Part shown: piece by piece, positions 21,279-30,086 of the stretch
Position numbering within the stretch: position 1 is the first letter of the stretch
How the letters are laid out: each line of letters opens with the position of its first letter
The notes under the pieces: model-generated
Told to the model about the DNA's origin: nothing
The model's input: only the letters and a program-made list of their open reading frames with translations
The model's database searches: none
Made by a program: the position numbers and the translations under genes
Assembly: GCA_024402835.1 (NCBI GenBank)
Contig: JAKSSZ010000001.1
Span: 1-30,086 of the forward strand
DNA length: 30,086 nucleotides
DNA from: Alphaproteobacteria bacterium
Lineage (GTDB): Bacteria > Pseudomonadota > Alphaproteobacteria > Rs-D84
Direction: 5' to 3'

Positions 21279-23198
21279 ATGGCTAATTTATCTAAGATCA
21301 AACGTGACAGAATGATAGAATTTCTGGAACAACTAAAAAAGCAACATTCTGATGACGCATCTATTCGTGCCTTTAATGAGATAGAAAACCAATTAAGAGA
21401 TAAAAAATACGGGCTTGTTTGGGAAGAACATTCCGAACAAGTTGATGATACATTAAAAGAAAACATCCCCGTATTAGTGGCTGATGAAGAACGACGTTTG
21501 TGTAAAGATAAATCTTTGCTTTGGAATTTCATTATCGAAGGCGACAATTTGCAAGCATTATATCTACTAGAAAAAACCCATAAGGGCAAAATAGATTGTA
21601 TTTATATTGATCCACCATATAACACAGGTGCACGTGATTGGAAATATAATAACGACTATGTTGATGGTAATGATGTATATCGCCACAGTAAGTGGCTATC
21701 AATGATGAAAACACGCCTTACAATAGCAAAAGAATTATTAAATCCGGACAATTCTGTTCTCATATGTACAATTGATGAAAAAGAATATATGCATTTAGCA
21801 TGTTTGTTAGAAGAACTATTCCCAACCGCAAAAATGCAAATGGTTAGCAGTGTAATCAATGTAAAAGGAGTGGCTAGGGATAAAGAATTTGCAAGAGTTA
21901 ATGAATACGTATTTTTCATACAAGTGGGGGATGCTTCTGTAGAAAGACTAAATCTACCTTCTGAATGGTTAGGTAACGTCAAATCTTCTGGTCGTGACAA
22001 ATTGCGATTAGGTTCTTTATTAAGATCCGGCAGTAATAGCGAAAGAAGTCATTCTCCTGGATGTTTTTATCCATTATATTTTTCAAAAGACGGCAAATTC
22101 TCACACGCAGGAGAACCTCTTCCTTTAGGGGTATCTACTGACTCAGTCCAGATTCCAGAAGGACTAGTTGCCATATGGCCAATGCATAAAAATGGCTCTG
22201 AAGGGGTATGGCAATACTCCAAATCTGGTTTTGAAAAATTACTTAAAGACGGTTTCGTATTTTTTGGAAAGTTAAAAGATAATAAAATTGGCGTATCTTA
22301 CGCTCCAAAGGGGGTACAAGATAAAATCAAAAAAGGCGAATTCTTAATCAAAGGAACCAGAGAAGACGGTAGCGTAATCATTGATGATTCTGAATATGAA
22401 GCTTCATATATACCTGGCAACCAATGGTCAATTCCTTCACATAACGCCACAGAATATGGAACAAAATTAATACAAGACATCCTGCTTAGCAAACGATTTA
22501 CTTTTCCAAAATCACTATATGCTGTTCATGACGCAGTAAGATTCTTTGTGGCGAGCAAACCAAATGCTATCGTGTTAGATTTCTTCGCTGGTTCTGGCAC
22601 AACTGGCCATGCTGTTAATCTATTAAATGCCGAAGATAACGGTCATCGTACTTGGATTATGGTTACCAACAATGAAATATCAGAAGCAGAAGCCAAAGAA
22701 TTTGAACAACAAGGTATAAAAAAAGGCGATAAAGCGTGGGAAGAAAAAGGTATCGCCAAATATGTTACTTGGCCCAGGACTATATGTAGCATAAACGGCG
22801 TGGATGTTAATGGCAATGCACTAAAAGGCGATTACATTGGCAGCAACATACCTATGTCGGACGGCTTTAACGCCAATGTTAAATATCTAAAATGCGAATG
22901 GACACCAAGAAAACCTCAAGATTATCTGTTAAGTAATGCGCTGGGGTTACACATAAAAGAAATGATCGAATTACAATACGCCATTGAAATTGACAATGTA
23001 AAAAATGTACTGATACTGAATAAAGATGATTTCAAGAACATTGCAGATAACAAGGAAACTTTCGAACAGATTGAAAATGTCTGGGTTAACCAAAATATTA
23101 TCTTTAACTCGACGGAGTTAAAGATTCTTGAATCAAAAAAATACAAATACATCCCCAAAGAATTCTTTGGCCAGGAACTGCGGGAGGCAGCAGAATAA
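21279..23198 (+). CDS. mod: Type III restriction-modification methyltransferase (Mod)
   Basis: This is a 639-residue beta-class N6-adenine methyltransferase with motif IV DPPYNTG at 111-117 placed before motif I LDFFAGSGTTGHAVN at 433-447, the order typical of Type III Mod. The ~300 residues between hold the target-recognition domain, which sets the specificity of both modification and cleavage. The N-terminal RMIEFLEQLKKQHSDD and WNFIIEGDNLQALYLL segments are family hallmarks. The stop overlaps the res start (TAATG). I see no simple-sequence repeat that would cause phase-variable frameshifts. Confidence 0.95.
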   Translation: MANLSKIKRDRMIEFLEQLKKQHSDDASIRAFNEIENQLRDKKYGLVWEEHSEQVDDTLKENIPVLVADEERRLCKDKSLLWNFIIEGDNLQALYLLEKTHKGKIDCIYIDPPYNTGARDWKYNNDYVDGNDVYRHSKWLSMMKTRLTIAKELLNPDNSVLICTIDEKEYMHLACLLEELFPTAKMQMVSSVINVKGVARDKEFARVNEYVFFIQVGDASVERLNLPSEWLGNVKSSGRDKLRLGSLLRSGSNSERSHSPGCFYPLYFSKDGKFSHAGEPLPLGVSTDSVQIPEGLVAIWPMHKNGSEGVWQYSKSGFEKLLKDGFVFFGKLKDNKIGVSYAPKGVQDKIKKGEFLIKGTREDGSVIIDDSEYEASYIPGNQWSIPSHNATEYGTKLIQDILLSKRFTFPKSLYAVHDAVRFFVASKPNAIVLDFFAGSGTTGHAVNLLNAEDNGHRTWIMVTNNEISEAEAKEFEQQGIKKGDKAWEEKGIAKYVTWPRTICSINGVDVNGNALKGDYIGSNIPMSDGFNANVKYLKCEWTPRKPQDYLLSNALGLHIKEMIELQYAIEIDNVKNVLILNKDDFKNIADNKETFEQIENVWVNQNIIFNSTELKILESKKYKYIPKEFFGQELREAAE

Positions 23199-25444
23199 TG
23201 TTTTTAGGTGATATTATAGATTTTCAAACAACACATATTGAATCTTTATTAAAAAAGTGCGCAGATCACGAAGAAGTTGTTTTATGTGCCCCGACAGGTT
23301 CTGGCAAAACAGTAATTGCCAGCAGATTTATTGATGAATATCTGGATGAAAATCCAGACACTGTGTTTTTATGGTTATGTCCCGGTGCCGGTGGTTTGGA
23401 AAAGCAATCTCAACAAACATTTGAAGAATTAACATCCGGTATACAAGATGGTGATGTTTACGATTTCATAAATGAACCTAACCCAAGGGGTAAGGTTTAT
23501 TTTATAAATTGGGATAAAATAAATAAAAAATCAAATGTCGTATTACGTGAGGGCGAACATAAGGATTTGATGACAAAAGTACAAGCATGTCATAACAGTA
23601 ATATAAATATATTTATGATGATCGATGAAGAACATAAGTACAGAGATACAGCAAACGAATACATAGCAACCATACAACCTGTACATGTTTTAAGAATTTC
23701 TGCTACCCCTATTGGTAAAGGCGATGCGGAAGAAAAAATCACGGACGACGAAGTAATTTCTGCAGGACTTATTGCCGCAGGTATATCTATTAACGAAGGT
23801 TTGTCTCAAGCCATTCAAGATAATAACAATATAGATGACGACTTACGTTTATTAGAGTTAGCGGACAGCAAACGCAAAGAAGTACAAGCAGAATATAATA
23901 AACTTGGTCTTAATATACGTCCTTTGGTTTTAATCCAATTTCCGAATGGTCGTGAGGAATGGATTGAACGTGTAAAAGTTGCCCTTGCTAAAATGGGCTA
24001 CAGCGAAGAATCTGGATTAGTTACCTCTTGGTTCAGTGGCGACCATCCGGATAATCCGGAAGAAATAACTAAATTAGATGGACAATACGCCTTCTTGTTA
24101 TTCAAACAAGCAATTGCTACTGGATGGGATTGTCCACGTGCTAAAATATTAGTTAAATTACGTGAAGGCGGCACAGAAAGATTCAATATTCAAACGATTG
24201 GACGAATTCGCCGTATGCCACAAAGGCATCACTATGATAATTCAATCATAGATAATTGTTATCTATATACATTAGATAATCAATTCAGTGAAGGCTTGAC
24301 AAATAGCATATCTGATTCTTTTTATCTGTATCAATACAAAAAGAAAAGTAAAGCCCCTGGTATCCAGCTAGTAAAAGAAACCCTGAATGGGAGTGATAGG
24401 TTTGCCGTGGATCCGGAAGCAGTTGTTATGGCGATAAGAAAGGCCATGTTAAAAGAGAGTGATCTGAATAAAAATGGCGTATTAGAAAGAAAAGAATTAG
24501 AAATAACAAAAGGTTATGTTTTTGGCACTATTTTAAAAACAACGGCCATTGAGGGCGTGGCCAGAACAACGCACGATATTAAGACCTTAAATTCTGTTTT
24601 TGGTGGCGAACATGAAATTGATAATCATGAAGACGGCTTTATTATCAGAGATGCAAAAAGAAAAATCGCCGCCTCAATGGGTATTGATGAAAACATATCA
24701 AATAATGCCCTTAGAATTTTGTTCGGTCCGGAAGACAAACAAATGTCACTGCTATCACCCGAGGAACAAAATTTTGAACATAAAAATAAGCTTATTATCG
24801 ATATGTCTTTGCGGGAATACAATGCATTTTTAGTTAATAACAGAGACAGATTAATAGAAACTTTCACTAATGTTAATAAAACAGAAATCGGCGAATTTAA
24901 AGAAACAGAGATCAAAGAATCTGAGTGGGGTATTCCCGTTCAACAATATTATAAACAACACAAAAAAGTACAATCTGTAACCATTTTACAGAAAAATGTG
25001 TTTGAAGGTTATGGTGATAATATTTTGATAGAACCCAACCGTACGGCTTCAGAACAAGCATTTGAAAAGTGGTGTGAGACCTATGATGCTGTGAAATTTG
25101 TTTATAAAAATGGGGATAAAGGCGATGAATTCTTTAGCATCGTATATCGCAAGGCATTTAGACGTAATCATTTTTATCCCGATTATATAATTGAAACTAC
25201 AAATGGGGAAATCTGGATTATTGAAGCCAAGGGGGGCATGTCGTCAGATGGCACATCAAAAAACATTGATGAATATGCTAAAAACAAATTTGATGCCCTG
25301 AAAACATATGCAAAAAAACATCCGGAAATAAAATGGGGGTTTGTGCGCACTTTCGGCCCACGCTTATACCTAAGTAATACAGAATGGTCTGAGGACATGA
25401 GTAACCCGAACATCTGGAAGCCTATTGAGATGTTTATTCCTTAA
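23198..25444 (+). CDS. res: Type III restriction enzyme (Res): SF2 helicase + PD-(D/E)xK nuclease
   Basis: This is a 748-residue Res subunit. Helicase motifs: Walker A APTGSGKT (31-38), motif II DEEH (143-146), motif III SAT (168-170) and motif VI QTIGRIRRMPQR. The C-terminal nuclease has YPDYIIE...WIIEAKGG with Asp662, Glu676 and Lys678 as PD-(D/E)xK residues, so it appears catalytically complete. It is somewhat shorter than EcoP1I-type Res (~970 residues). It forms a complex with Mod and cuts after ATP-driven communication between two unmodified sites. The ATG overlaps the mod stop by one base. Confidence 0.93.
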   Translation: MFLGDIIDFQTTHIESLLKKCADHEEVVLCAPTGSGKTVIASRFIDEYLDENPDTVFLWLCPGAGGLEKQSQQTFEELTSGIQDGDVYDFINEPNPRGKVYFINWDKINKKSNVVLREGEHKDLMTKVQACHNSNINIFMMIDEEHKYRDTANEYIATIQPVHVLRISATPIGKGDAEEKITDDEVISAGLIAAGISINEGLSQAIQDNNNIDDDLRLLELADSKRKEVQAEYNKLGLNIRPLVLIQFPNGREEWIERVKVALAKMGYSEESGLVTSWFSGDHPDNPEEITKLDGQYAFLLFKQAIATGWDCPRAKILVKLREGGTERFNIQTIGRIRRMPQRHHYDNSIIDNCYLYTLDNQFSEGLTNSISDSFYLYQYKKKSKAPGIQLVKETLNGSDRFAVDPEAVVMAIRKAMLKESDLNKNGVLERKELEITKGYVFGTILKTTAIEGVARTTHDIKTLNSVFGGEHEIDNHEDGFIIRDAKRKIAASMGIDENISNNALRILFGPEDKQMSLLSPEEQNFEHKNKLIIDMSLREYNAFLVNNRDRLIETFTNVNKTEIGEFKETEIKESEWGIPVQQYYKQHKKVQSVTILQKNVFEGYGDNILIEPNRTASEQAFEKWCETYDAVKFVYKNGDKGDEFFSIVYRKAFRRNHFYPDYIIETTNGEIWIIEAKGGMSSDGTSKNIDEYAKNKFDALKTYAKKHPEIKWGFVRTFGPRLYLSNTEWSEDMSNPNIWKPIEMFIP

Positions 25445-25463
25445 ATTCTAAGGATTTCATGTT

Positions 25464-25700
25464 CCCCCGGAAAACACCAACTGGAAACAAATCCGGGGGT
25501 CCGAGGGCGTTGTTGGCTATATACCGGAATACGAAGTCCGGGCTAACTCAAGACCCCGAAAGTACCGCAGACAATGGCGGGAATCTGGTTGTTATGCAAA
25601 CCAACAGGGAGGCCAGCCATTTGCCCTCCATCGTAACAATCCTTTCGGATTGCCCAGCAGGTCAGGCCGAAGATTTCTGCAATTCTGCTAGCTTGCTACT
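25464..25700. ncRNA. GC-rich structured segment, candidate non-coding RNA
   Basis: Between res and the convergent helicase gene, 25461-25680 is about 54% GC by hand count, far above the AT-rich surroundings. It is dense in perfect hairpins: CCCCCGGA (25464) with TCCGGGGG (25492); CCGGA with TCCGG (~25534-25549); TGGTT with AACCA (~25586); GGAGG with CCTCC (~25618-25630); and CAATCC-TTTC-GGATTG (~25637-25652). An 83-codon frame (25459-25710) crosses it but lacks a ribosome site and resembles no protein I know. It does not match RNase P, tmRNA, 6S or SRP RNA cores as far as I can see. The strand is uncertain. Confidence 0.4.
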
Positions 25701-25737
25701 AACACTATAAACGCAAGACATTGAAAAATCAAAGAAC

Positions 25738-28614
25738 CTACCCCTTTGGGCACCAATATTTTTGGCAATATGCATGCATGTCGCAGTTGGTGCAGCGTGT
25801 CTCGTTCCTTTTTCTCATGGAATAATCTTTTGCTTCAATTTTATGCACAACAGCAGTAACTTCACCAATAGTTTTTGCTATGGCTGATTCATTTCGTGGG
25901 AAAGTAACATATGGGACACCATCCTCTGCATTTGTATAGTAGAGATGCATATTATCAACTTTTTCGCCATATTTTTCTTCTACAATATGTGCATAAATTT
26001 CCAATTGCCGTTTGTACCGTTTCAACTCATCCTTGCCTTCATCAGAGTTTATATCTGGTTTCTTCTCGGCCTTAAAATCGACAATATCTACATGTCCCGC
26101 TTCTTTACGGATCAAATCAATCGTTCCTTTAAGATTATAATCCTTTTCAATAAAAGACACGTCTACTTCTGCTTCCTTAACCCTATCCCAATCGTTTTGT
26201 TCACGCTCCGCATAGTTTAGAACCTGTCGTAAAGCATCAAGACGAACGGGTTCACTCAAGAATAAGTGTTCTTTCTTTTTAATATCTTCATAATTCTTAT
26301 TCAACCAGGTTTTAATATTCTCAGCGGTTACCGCTTTTGTCCGTCCATTTATAATGGCCTTGTGTATATCTTCGATGGTTTGATGAACCAATGTACCAAA
26401 TATGATGCTGCCTTGGCGAACCGGGGCGAACCCAAGTTCTTTGAAAAACTTATATTGAACAGGACAGTTCTCATACACAAGTATGTGCGATGTAAAAGCA
26501 TATTCATTTTTGATATTAGTTGGCTTGATTTTCTCAAGTTCAATCCTCGCATATTCAGCCGAAGTAACACTTCTCCAATCTGTAGCTGCACTATATGACT
26601 CAATAAATTTTCTGCTTGGTATACGTCGTCCTTGTACTTGTTCTGGGCAACTCAAACACAATAAATTCTGTGCACGAGAATACGCAGTATAGTAAAGGCG
26701 CATAAAATCAAAGTTTTTTGTTTTCTCTATAGGTTCAAACGGCTTTTTATGATAAAATTCGCTTTGTAGAATTTCATCAAGTTCTGTATATTGTTTGCGT
26801 GGCGATTCCCACAAAGAACACACAAACACGACGGGGAACTGCAAACCTTTAGATTGATGTATCGTCATAAACGACACAAAACCAGAGGGTGCATACTCTG
26901 ATTCGTCTTCGTACTCTTCAATGCCGCCCCCATACAGAAAACACAAATAATTCACATAGAATTTCTTTAGTGCAGACCCAATATTCTTTGCCGTAAAAAC
27001 GTTTATATTTTCAAGGTATTCAAATTTGGTCAGCATTTGAGTAAATCTGGCAAGATTTCTGGCTGGACGTCCATCATGGATATTTGCCACGGCATTATCA
27101 CCCAAGTATTTTGCAAACACATCAAACTGAAACAGTTTGTAAAACAAACCTGATAAAGCATAATCCAATGAATGTTTTTCAAGTGCTGCATGTTTTTGTA
27201 TCCGTTCATGCACAAAGTCACGCAATTTACCATCCTTGCTCATGGCGTCTTTAAACTTAATTATGCAAGATTCTATGTATCTTTTATAATCGATATCAAA
27301 TTCATTTTCTTCAAAATAATTGTAATAAAGCACACATATTGCACCAACTGCTAACTGTATTTCCTCGCGCTGAAAGAAAAGGTTTGAACGGGGCGAATAG
27401 ACGTGAATTTTTTTACTTTCCAGATAATTTGACAATTCAATAGCATGTGGATTTCGAACAGAACGAAATAAAAAAACGACCTGATTCAAGTCAGTAATAA
27501 TTCCACACCGCTGCATGTCTTTGAGAAATTCTACAATTTCTTCGCACCAAGCAGAGGATCCTGTAGCAGAGACTCTCAAAACGGATGGATATTCTCGGTG
27601 TTGTACTTCTGTGTCAGGATCTGCGACAACCATTTTGTCAAATCGATACTGTTCACCTGGGGTTTCACCGGTCCAATCCTGCTGTTTCATCCAATTATTA
27701 TAAAAATCGATTATGCCAGAATGAGAGCGATAGTTTTTTGTAAGTTCTATACGAGTACAGTGATCAAAATTATGCTCAAATTCAAGGATATTACGAATTG
27801 TTGCCCCACGGAACCGATACAAACCCTGATCATCATCACCCACAACACAAATATTTTGTTCAGGGTTAAGCATTTTCAAAATGATACGTTCTTGAATAGA
27901 ATTAGTGTCTTGATATTCGTCAATCATAAAATATTTGTACCTTGTACGTAAAATCTCAAGAACATCAGGATTATTTTCAAGCAACATCAAAAGTTCATAT
28001 TGGATCTTGGAAAAATCCAGCGCATTTTGTTCTTCCAACAATTCTTCGTACGCTCTATATATGGCGGCCAAATTATGAACCGCAGGAATTGTGCTTTTCT
28101 CTAAATCAGAAACGGATAGAGCTTCTTCAGAGACTTTATTAACCCAAGATGCAATAGTTCCTGCCTGCTTCCACAATCCCCCCGAACCAATAACCGATGC
28201 GGTATCATCAAGACTACGGAATTTGTATATATTCTTGTAAATCATATATTGTTGATCAAACTGATCCCAAATACTATAATTGCGTTTTAATCTGGTACAA
28301 TCTCTAAATTCTTCAAGTATGTTTAAAAAGATGGAATGTAAGGTCCCGACACAGAGATCATTTATATTTACTTTTAGTTTGGCTTCATAAACCCGATTAG
28401 AAATACGAGTAATAAGCTCTCTGGCGGCTTTTTCCGTAAAAGTTGCAATAAAGATATTTTCTGGTGTGGCCAGTTCGTCCGCTAAAAGGTGATATACACG
28501 CTCAACCAACGTAAATGTTTTACCAGAACCGGGTCCGGCTATAATAAGCACAGGGCCACTAATAGTATCAATTGCCCGTTGCTGATCTTCATTCGGCGGC
28601 AGTCTTTTGGACAT
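25738..28614 (-). CDS. UvrD-like helicase fused to RecB/AddB-type nuclease with Fe-S cysteines
   Basis: This 958-residue protein has an SF1A helicase core: Q-motif NEDQQRAID (8-16), Walker A AGPGSGKT (26-33), IDEYQDTN (231-238) and GDDDQGLYRFRGA (259-271). The C-terminal nuclease (~700-958) includes GTLVHQTIEDIH, GTIDLI (Asp833) and VDIVDFKAEKKP (Asp846, Lys848). It ends with CTNCDMHAYCQKYWC (Cys941, 944, 950, 955), which with an upstream Cys (YENCPVQYKF) fits the 4Fe-4S clamp of AddB-type nucleases. It is expected to unwind and degrade DNA ends. It is divergent from the sacsin-like ATPase gene, suggesting a joint system. GGGGGGAG precedes the ATG. Confidence 0.92.
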   Translation of the reverse strand: MSKRLPPNEDQQRAIDTISGPVLIIAGPGSGKTFTLVERVYHLLADELATPENIFIATFTEKAARELITRISNRVYEAKLKVNINDLCVGTLHSIFLNILEEFRDCTRLKRNYSIWDQFDQQYMIYKNIYKFRSLDDTASVIGSGGLWKQAGTIASWVNKVSEEALSVSDLEKSTIPAVHNLAAIYRAYEELLEEQNALDFSKIQYELLMLLENNPDVLEILRTRYKYFMIDEYQDTNSIQERIILKMLNPEQNICVVGDDDQGLYRFRGATIRNILEFEHNFDHCTRIELTKNYRSHSGIIDFYNNWMKQQDWTGETPGEQYRFDKMVVADPDTEVQHREYPSVLRVSATGSSAWCEEIVEFLKDMQRCGIITDLNQVVFLFRSVRNPHAIELSNYLESKKIHVYSPRSNLFFQREEIQLAVGAICVLYYNYFEENEFDIDYKRYIESCIIKFKDAMSKDGKLRDFVHERIQKHAALEKHSLDYALSGLFYKLFQFDVFAKYLGDNAVANIHDGRPARNLARFTQMLTKFEYLENINVFTAKNIGSALKKFYVNYLCFLYGGGIEEYEDESEYAPSGFVSFMTIHQSKGLQFPVVFVCSLWESPRKQYTELDEILQSEFYHKKPFEPIEKTKNFDFMRLYYTAYSRAQNLLCLSCPEQVQGRRIPSRKFIESYSAATDWRSVTSAEYARIELEKIKPTNIKNEYAFTSHILVYENCPVQYKFFKELGFAPVRQGSIIFGTLVHQTIEDIHKAIINGRTKAVTAENIKTWLNKNYEDIKKKEHLFLSEPVRLDALRQVLNYAEREQNDWDRVKEAEVDVSFIEKDYNLKGTIDLIRKEAGHVDIVDFKAEKKPDINSDEGKDELKRYKRQLEIYAHIVEEKYGEKVDNMHLYYTNAEDGVPYVTFPRNESAIAKTIGEVTAVVHKIEAKDYSMRKRNETRCTNCDMHAYCQKYWCPKG

Positions 28615-28638
28615 CGTCTCCCCCCTTTTTCAATAAGA

Positions 28639-28667
28639 ATTTTACCAGTTTTTACAAAACAAATCAA
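28639..28667 (-). promoter_or_regulatory. promoter of the helicase-nuclease gene
   Basis: On the minus strand TTGATT (28662-28667) and TAAAAT (28639-28644) lie 17 bases apart, ending ~25 bases before the ATG at 28614. On the plus strand a TTGACA at 28680 faces the ATPase gene but has no good -10 box. Confidence 0.55.
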
Positions 28668-28769
28668 CGCTAACATACTTGACAAAAAGCCGATTGGTAT
28701 TGAAATTGTAAAAAAAAGTCCTATATCAACGTAATGGGGCGTGGTGCCCAGAACAAGGGGGTGTAAGAA

Positions 28770-30086
28770 ATGAGTGAGGATATGAATAAGTTTTACGGGT
28801 CTCTCCGTGATGAGAATGACTACGAATATGGTCATGGGAAGAAACATCTTGAAAGATTGTCTGGTTTATATACAGACGATTGTCACTTTATTTACGAAAT
28901 TTTACAAAACGCAGAAGATGCCAAAGCTTCTGAGGTAAAGTTTGTATTATATAGAGATAGACTTGAAATATTCCATAATGGTGAAGCCTTTAATGAAAAA
29001 AATGTTAGAGCTATCACACAAATTGCCGAAAGCACCAAAGAAGACGAGCTGAATAAAGTCGGAAAGTTTGGGTTGGGATTCAAATCTGTTTATTCGGTTA
29101 CAAATGAACCAGAAATCCATTCTGGTGATTATGATTTCAAAATAGCAGAATTTATACGACCTTATCCTGTTGCACACAAAGATGTTCCAGCACCATATAC
29201 CACATTATTCATACTCCCGTTCAAAAGCGAAAAGAAAGAGCATGTCTATGATAAATTGGGACACAAGTTTCAAGATTTAGAACTAAAAACAGTTTTGTTC
29301 CTTTCTAACATAAAATCAATATGTTGGGAAATTGATGAAGATGACCAAAGTTTCTATAAAAAGTCTGGGACATACCTCAAAGAAGATGCCACAGATAAAA
29401 AAACGGGATTCAAGCGAGTAACATGTTTGTCTGATACGTCTTCAGTGCCAGATCAATGGTTCGTGTTTTCAAAAGGTAGTAAGGAAGAGGCCTTCATAGA
29501 GATCGCTTTCAAATACGATGAAGAAAAGAAACAAATTGTACCAGCAAATAATACTGATCTTGTGGTATTGTTTCCAACCGAAAAAGAAACGGGCCTTAAT
29601 TTTGTTATAAACGGAAACTTTCAAACGACACCAGCCCGAGATAATGTTCCACCAGAAGAAGAACATAACAAAAAGTTGATCGGATGTGTTCAGGAGTTGT
29701 TGAAAAAAATTATACCTGAGATGAGGGACAAGGGGTTGATGGATGTATCATTAATGAAGACTTTGCCAACAGATAAAAGACAATTTGAATCAGACAAAAG
29801 AGCATTCTTCAAACCGATTTATGACACAGTAAAAGAATTATTCAAAACCCAGAACTTGATTCCTACAACAGAAAAAGCGGTTTATGCCAAAGCTGGTGAT
29901 TTAGCTGCGGCCACTAGTAGTGATCTGACTGAAATATATACGCCATACCAAAAAAAATGGCTTATAACTACTATCACCAGAAATAACAAGAACAGTGATT
30001 TGTTTTACTACCTTACTGAAGAATTGAATATACCTGTTATTAGTCCACAACAGTTTTGTGAAGACTATCTGTCTAAGGAATACTTA
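28770..30086 (+). CDS. sacsin-like GHKL ATPase domain protein, cut by window end
   Basis: An open frame runs from ATG 28770 (GGGGG seven bases ahead) through the last base: 439 codons with no stop, so the gene is partial at its 3' end. The N-terminal ~130 residues are a GHKL/Hsp90-type ATPase of the sacsin subgroup: N-box IYEILQNAEDAKA (41-53), IFHNGEAFNEKNV (67-79) and the ATP-lid GKFGLGFKSVYSV (98-110). GNFQTTPARDNV appears later, as in relatives. Such proteins are often >1000 residues with nuclease or DUF3883 tails, not visible here. It is transcribed divergently from the helicase-nuclease across 155 bases; partnership is inferred. Confidence 0.88.
   Translation, partial: MSEDMNKFYGSLRDENDYEYGHGKKHLERLSGLYTDDCHFIYEILQNAEDAKASEVKFVLYRDRLEIFHNGEAFNEKNVRAITQIAESTKEDELNKVGKFGLGFKSVYSVTNEPEIHSGDYDFKIAEFIRPYPVAHKDVPAPYTTLFILPFKSEKKEHVYDKLGHKFQDLELKTVLFLSNIKSICWEIDEDDQSFYKKSGTYLKEDATDKKTGFKRVTCLSDTSSVPDQWFVFSKGSKEEAFIEIAFKYDEEKKQIVPANNTDLVVLFPTEKETGLNFVINGNFQTTPARDNVPPEEEHNKKLIGCVQELLKKIIPEMRDKGLMDVSLMKTLPTDKRQFESDKRAFFKPIYDTVKELFKTQNLIPTTEKAVYAKAGDLAAATSSDLTEIYTPYQKKWLITTITRNNKNSDLFYYLTEELNIPVISPQQFCEDYLSKEYL

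Noticed and set aside
25464..25700. RNase P RNA (because of GAAGTCCGGGCT)
   Set aside because: The phrase resembles one conserved RNase P region, but the other conserved regions are absent and the segment is too short.
25459..25710. 83-codon protein MFPRKTPTGNK...
   Set aside because: It covers the hairpin-rich segment, lacks a ribosome site, and its codons form the stems; structured RNA explains it better, though coding is not excluded.
25738..28614. Gabija (GajB-like helicase)
   Set aside because: The helicase carries its own AddB-type nuclease and is about twice the length of GajB, and no OLD-family GajA ATPase-nuclease is beside it.

Overview
This is an AT-rich bacterial window that reads almost entirely as accessory DNA: integrative-element parts followed by a dense block of toxin-antitoxin, restriction-modification and other defence-type genes. 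No core chromosomal gene is visible, so the host cannot be named. TATAAT/TTGACA-type promoters, clear Shine-Dalgarno sites, a DUF4102-type integrase, a lipobox lipoprotein and a tRNA-Asn remnant fit an AT-rich Gram-negative; an alphaproteobacterium is my guess, weakly held. The first ~93 bases are poly-G and look like an assembly or sequencing artefact at a contig end.

Layout. (1) 1-4.7 kb: right-hand end of integrative element A. It has a run of small overlapping minus-strand genes of unknown function, a tyrosine integrase, an AlpA/excisionase-like DNA-binding protein, an array of 12-nt repeats, and then a truncated 3' half of tRNA-Asn that marks an attachment site. (2) 4.7-18.4 kb: cargo block B, with no recombinase of its own, closed on the right by a second, diverged copy of the same 88-bp tRNA-end/terminator segment. 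It carries two Panacea-type toxin-antitoxin pairs, a two-gene operon built around an unusual DUF262-DUF3631 fusion ATPase, a lipoprotein, a three-gene restriction-modification operon (GIY-YIG/helicase protein plus two methyltransferase parts), a Fic protein with a downstream HEPN-like gene, and two tiny orphan genes with strong promoters. (3) 18.5-30 kb: module C. It has an unknown 277-residue protein, a nested palindrome, an AlpA-like protein, a serine recombinase, a complete Type III restriction-modification pair (mod/res), a GC-rich stretch that folds into several hairpins, and a divergent pair made of a UvrD-like helicase with RecB-type nuclease and a sacsin-like GHKL ATPase cut off by the window end.

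How it fits together. The repeated tRNA-Asn 3' end suggests tandem accretion of elements at one tRNA gene, with the intact tRNA expected to the left of the window. Integrase A could act on both attachment sites and so move block B in trans. Nearly every gene of recognisable function between 5 and 30 kb belongs to a family linked to phage defence, DNA restriction or toxin-antitoxin control.

Most promising for new biology: the DUF262-DUF3631 fusion with its KGG-type partner (6.1-8.5 kb); the divergent helicase-nuclease/sacsin-like ATPase pair (25.7-30 kb); the two Panacea pairs with unlike partners; and the structured GC-rich segment at 25.46-25.70 kb.
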